From NCBI RefSeq assembly GCF_014203155.1, contig NZ_JACHIK010000002.1, positions 186,001 to 250,000 on the forward strand: a stretch of DNA of 64,000 nt. The letters run 5' to 3'. The position numbers were made by a program, and so were the translations under genes. Of the stretch, positions 61,181 to 64,000 are shown piece after piece; the stretch's first letter is position 1; every line of letters starts with the position of its first letter. This DNA comes from Shinella fusca (GTDB lineage: Bacteria; Pseudomonadota; Alphaproteobacteria; Rhizobiales; Rhizobiaceae). The notes under the pieces were generated by a model. It ran no database searches. It saw only the letters and a list, made by a program, of their open reading frames with translations, and was not told the DNA's origin.

Positions 61181-62299
61181 CTACCGCCCGTATTGCCGCA
61201 TGACGGCCATCAGGTCGTCGTGGCGGATGGCGTCGACGCGCAGCCGGTCATACGGCGTGCCGCCGGCGTCCTCGGCTGCCAGCATGGCGTTGACCACGGC
61301 CTCCTCCACGCTATCCACCGCCGCCATGTAGACGGGGTCGAGCTGTTCGTCGTTGACGATGGCAAGGTCCAGCATCGCCGGGGCATGGTGTGCCATGGGC
61401 TGAGGGTTGGCGGTCGAGAAGGCGAGGAAGATATCGCCGGAATTGTTGCCGCCCGGCGTGCCGCCCCGGCCGATGCCGATGGCGGCGCGGCGCGCGAGGC
61501 GCTTCAACTGATGCGGCGCCACCGGCAGGTCTGTTGCAATGACGACGATGATCGAGCCGCGCTCCTTGAGCTGGCTTTGCGGGGTATTGTCCTGCAGATG
61601 CCTGCCGACCGGCACGCCGCAGACCGTCAGCCAGTCGCGCTGGCCGTGGTTGGCCTGCACGAGCGTGCCGACCGTATAGTCTCGGCCCCCAAAGGAAACG
61701 ACGCGCGAGGCGGTGCCCGTGCCGCCCTTGAAGCCGTAGGTGATCATGCCGGTGCCGCCGCCGCAATTGCCCTCCCGGACGGGGCCGGGCGAGAGGTCGT
61801 CGAGGGCGGCGCGCACGTCGGCCTCCGTCACCGGCAGGCCGTTGATGTCGCTCAGCGCCCCGTCATAGGTCTCGGCGACGACGGGCATCAGCCAGAGGAA
61901 ATCGCCGACCTCGTAGGTCGAGGCGTAGCGCTCCAGCATCCAGCGGATGGTTGCATGGTGGGTGATGCCGACGCCGTGGGTGTTGGTGATCATCACCGGG
62001 CCGAGGAAGGTGCCGCCGTCCTCGATCCAGTGCGTACCGGTCATCTCGCCGTTGCCGTTGAAGCGGTGCACGCCGGCATAGACGGGCACGGGCGTTTGGC
62101 TGCCGCTGTGCGGCAGGATGGCGGTGACGCCGGTGCGTACCGGCAGCTTGCGGCCGGGCCGCGGCACCTCCTCGCGGATGGTGCGGAAGCCGACGGCGAC
62201 GCCTTCGACATCCGTGATCGCATTGAAGGGGCCGGTGCGGCCGGAAAAGGGCAGGCCGAGTTCGCGGGCGCGGGGTTTCGTCTTTTCGTTCATGATCAT
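61181..62299 (-). CDS. P1 family peptidase (DmpA-like)
   Basis: A 372-residue N-terminal-nucleophile peptidase of the DmpA/L-aminopeptidase/esterase type. Members self-cleave before a serine; here it is in GGNNSGDIFLAF (near 270). Other family segments are FNAITDVEGVAVGF, THGVGITHHATIRW and GNCGGGTGMITYGFKGGTGTASR (read in two parts). It may act on beta- or D-peptides or other amides. The ATG at 62299 overlaps the permease stop (ATGA), so peptidase and importer are coupled. Confidence 0.9.
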   Translation of the reverse strand: MIMNEKTKPRARELGLPFSGRTGPFNAITDVEGVAVGFRTIREEVPRPGRKLPVRTGVTAILPHSGSQTPVPVYAGVHRFNGNGEMTGTHWIEDGGTFLGPVMITNTHGVGITHHATIRWMLERYASTYEVGDFLWLMPVVAETYDGALSDINGLPVTEADVRAALDDLSPGPVREGNCGGGTGMITYGFKGGTGTASRVVSFGGRDYTVGTLVQANHGQRDWLTVCGVPVGRHLQDNTPQSQLKERGSIIVVIATDLPVAPHQLKRLARRAAIGIGRGGTPGGNNSGDIFLAFSTANPQPMAHHAPAMLDLAIVNDEQLDPVYMAAVDSVEEAVVNAMLAAEDAGGTPYDRLRVDAIRHDDLMAVMRQYGR

Positions 62300-63126
62300 T
62301 TCTGCCGGGAGCGAAGGTAGAGGCCGAGGGAGGCGATGACGAAGGAGAAGGACAGCATCATCACGGCGATGGCGTTGATCTCCGGCTTGATGCCGCGCCG
62401 GAGCATGGCGAAGATGAACATCGGCAGCGTCGTCACGTCGACGCCCGCGATGAAATAGGTGATGACGAGATCGTCCATCGAGATGATGAAGGCGAGCAGC
62501 GCGCCGCCGAGGATGCCGGGCAGGAGCTGCGGGAAGACCACCTTGCGGAAGGTCGTCCATTCGTTTGCGCCGAGATCGGCCGAGGCGTGTTCCAGCGTGC
62601 GGTCCATGCCGGAGAGCCGGGCGGAGACGACGATGAAGACATAGGAGGTCAGGAACGTGCACTGGCCGATGATGATGGTCTTGAGGCCGAGATTGATGCC
62701 CGAATTGACGAAGAAGATGAGGAGCGCGATGCCGAGCACGATGTCCGGCATCAGCATCGGCATGAACAGGACGACGCGGTAGAAGCGCCGGCCGAAGAAA
62801 TCGAAGTGATAGAGCGCGATGGCGATCGACGTGCCGAAGACGGTGGCGATGAGCGTCGTCGAGGCGGCGATCTTCAGGCTGTTGAAGACGGCCTGCACGA
62901 GCTGGTCGGTCGATTCGACATAGAAGGCGTCGCCCGTGATGGCCGTCTTGTAGCCGAGGACCTGGGCATACCAGTCGGTGGTGAAGCCCGACCAGGTCAT
63001 CATGTTGATCGGGTTGGCGTTGAACGAGTAGACCGCGATCAGCACCAGCGGGATGTAGATGAAGGCGAAGAAGAGCGCGGTATAGGCGACGAGGCTGCCG
63101 CGGGCGAGGGAGGCGAAGATCTTCAT
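62296..63126 (-). CDS. Polyamine-type ABC transporter permease (PotC-like)
   Basis: A 276-residue inner-membrane permease with six helices. The N-terminus is SLVAYTALFFAFIYIPLVLIAVYSFN (read in two parts), and the EAA loop is DRTLEHASADLGANEWTTFRKVVFPQLLPG (read in two parts) near residue 190. GAGGAGG precedes ATG 63126. It follows the PotB-like gene by 11 bases and precedes the peptidase with a 4-base overlap. Confidence 0.94.
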   Translation of the reverse strand: MKIFASLARGSLVAYTALFFAFIYIPLVLIAVYSFNANPINMMTWSGFTTDWYAQVLGYKTAITGDAFYVESTDQLVQAVFNSLKIAASTTLIATVFGTSIAIALYHFDFFGRRFYRVVLFMPMLMPDIVLGIALLIFFVNSGINLGLKTIIIGQCTFLTSYVFIVVSARLSGMDRTLEHASADLGANEWTTFRKVVFPQLLPGILGGALLAFIISMDDLVITYFIAGVDVTTLPMFIFAMLRRGIKPEINAIAVMMLSFSFVIASLGLYLRSRQK

Positions 63127-63137
63127 CGCGGGCCTCC

Positions 63138-64000
63138 TCAGCGTCCCGGCGCGGCGTCGAGGCCGCGGCGGCTGGAGACGACGACATAGGAAAAGAGCAG
63201 GACGAGCATCACGCTCATCACCATCATGGCGAGCGCCGAGCCGAAGGGCCAGTTGCGCGCGGCGAGGAACTGCTGCTCGATGAGGTTGCCGAGCATCATC
63301 ACCTTCGCGCCGCCGAGAATGGCCGGCACGACGAAATTGCCGAGCGCGGGAATGAAGACGATGACCGCGCCGCCCGCAATGCCGGGCGCCGTCAGCGGCA
63401 GGATGATGCGCAGGAACGTGCGAATAGGCCCTGCACCGAGATCGAGCGAGGCGCGCACCAGCGTCCAGTCGAGCTTTTCGACGCTCGCATAGACCGGCAT
63501 GAACATGAACGGAATGAAGACGTAGACCATGCCGAGGATGATCGCGCCTTCCGTATAGATGAGGTCGACGGGGCGGTCGATGATGCCGGTCTGCAGCAGC
63601 ACGTTGTTGACGAGCCCGGTCTGGCGCAGGAGCAGGACCCAGACGAAGAGCCGCACGATGAGGCTGGCGAAGAAAGGCAGCGTGATGAGGAAGAGGCAAA
63701 AACTCTTCCAGCGGTCGGAAAGCCGGCTGATGCAGAAGGCGGCCGGGTAGCAGACGAGAAGCGTCGCAACGACGGTCAGCGCCGCGATCTTCAGCGAGCG
63801 CAGGAAGATCGCGATATAGACCGGGTCGAACTCCTCGAACATCGGATCGGCAAAGCCGAGGATGCGGCCGTAATTGTGCGGATACCAGGTCCATTCCACG
63901 CCGCCGTAAAGACCGGGGGCAAGGAAGCTCGTCACGATCATGATGGCGAGCGGGCCGAGGAAGAAGACGGCGAGGAACAGCGAGGCCGGGCCGAGCAGGA
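63138..64000 (-). CDS. Polyamine-type ABC transporter permease (PotB-like), partial
   Basis: The C-terminal 287 codons of an inner-membrane permease; the 5' end lies beyond base 64000. Reading upstream of the ATG at 63941 remains open (LLGPASLFLAVFFLGPLAIMIVTSF), which is the first membrane helix, so that ATG is internal. Six helices and the EAA signature region (WTLVRASLDLGAGPIRTFLRIILPL, read in two parts) near the C-terminus are present. The ATPase and binding protein genes are presumably outside the window. Confidence 0.93.
   Translation of the reverse strand, partial: LLGPASLFLAVFFLGPLAIMIVTSFLAPGLYGGVEWTWYPHNYGRILGFADPMFEEFDPVYIAIFLRSLKIAALTVVATLLVCYPAAFCISRLSDRWKSFCLFLITLPFFASLIVRLFVWVLLLRQTGLVNNVLLQTGIIDRPVDLIYTEGAIILGMVYVFIPFMFMPVYASVEKLDWTLVRASLDLGAGPIRTFLRIILPLTAPGIAGGAVIVFIPALGNFVVPAILGGAKVMMLGNLIEQQFLAARNWPFGSALAMMVMSVMLVLLFSYVVVSSRRGLDAAPGR

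Overview
The window looks like a chromosomal or chromid segment from a high-GC alphaproteobacterium of the Rhizobiaceae (Shinella, Ensifer or Rhizobium type). The evidence is: a minCDE operon with rhizobial spacing; a RHH-less PutA with a divergent Lrp-type regulator; an imuA-imuB-dnaE2 mutasome behind an alphaproteobacterial LexA box (GAAC-N7-GAAC); and several copies of rhizobial palindromic intergenic repeats, one of which yields the familiar spurious peptide MDPRVKPEDD. Genus is inference. No prophage, insertion sequence, CRISPR array, tRNA or rRNA was seen.

Layout. 1-6250: sulfite reductase (cysI partial, cysJ), a LysR regulator and a chemoreceptor with a CheR-docking tail, then an AT-rich island. 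6250-11310: free methionine sulfoxide reductase, a small conserved protein, minC-minD-minE, a degenerate histidine-phosphatase-like protein, and a cobalamin riboswitch controlling cobalt transporter genes cbtB-cbtA plus an unknown envelope protein. 11440-19080: a peptide-type ABC importer with a class V aminotransferase and a Rieske oxygenase whose active-site motif points to quaternary ammonium substrates. 19160-19276: a candidate small RNA with an anti-Shine-Dalgarno loop. 19285-27325: pncB, a proC-like gene, an orphan LivK-type binding protein, RpiR regulator, MlrC-type peptidase, RidA protein and rarA.

27322-33100 carries a compact, mostly 4-nt-overlapping set of lipid genes matching E. 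coli ynbABCD plus two extra members: CDP-alcohol phosphatidyltransferase, hydrolase-methyltransferase, PAP2-dual-specificity phosphatase, a small membrane protein, an acyltransferase and CDP-diglyceride synthase. It is the strongest candidate for a poorly described system. 33702-42167 holds a predicted phosphorylate-then-eliminate catabolic pair (hydroxylysine-kinase-like protein and AGXT2L-like phospho-lyase), a GntR regulator with two matching operator candidates, a dehydrogenase and a polyamine-type ABC importer.

42164-51592: MocR regulator divergent from an EamA exporter with a palindrome between them, putA with divergent putR, and small stress-type proteins around a GlxA-type AraC regulator. 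51731-57147: the SOS mutasome operon. 57155-64000: an S15-type hydrolase, an unusual 2-hydroxyacid dehydrogenase, a small anchored protein, and a P1-family peptidase translationally coupled to polyamine-type ABC permeases that run off the window end.
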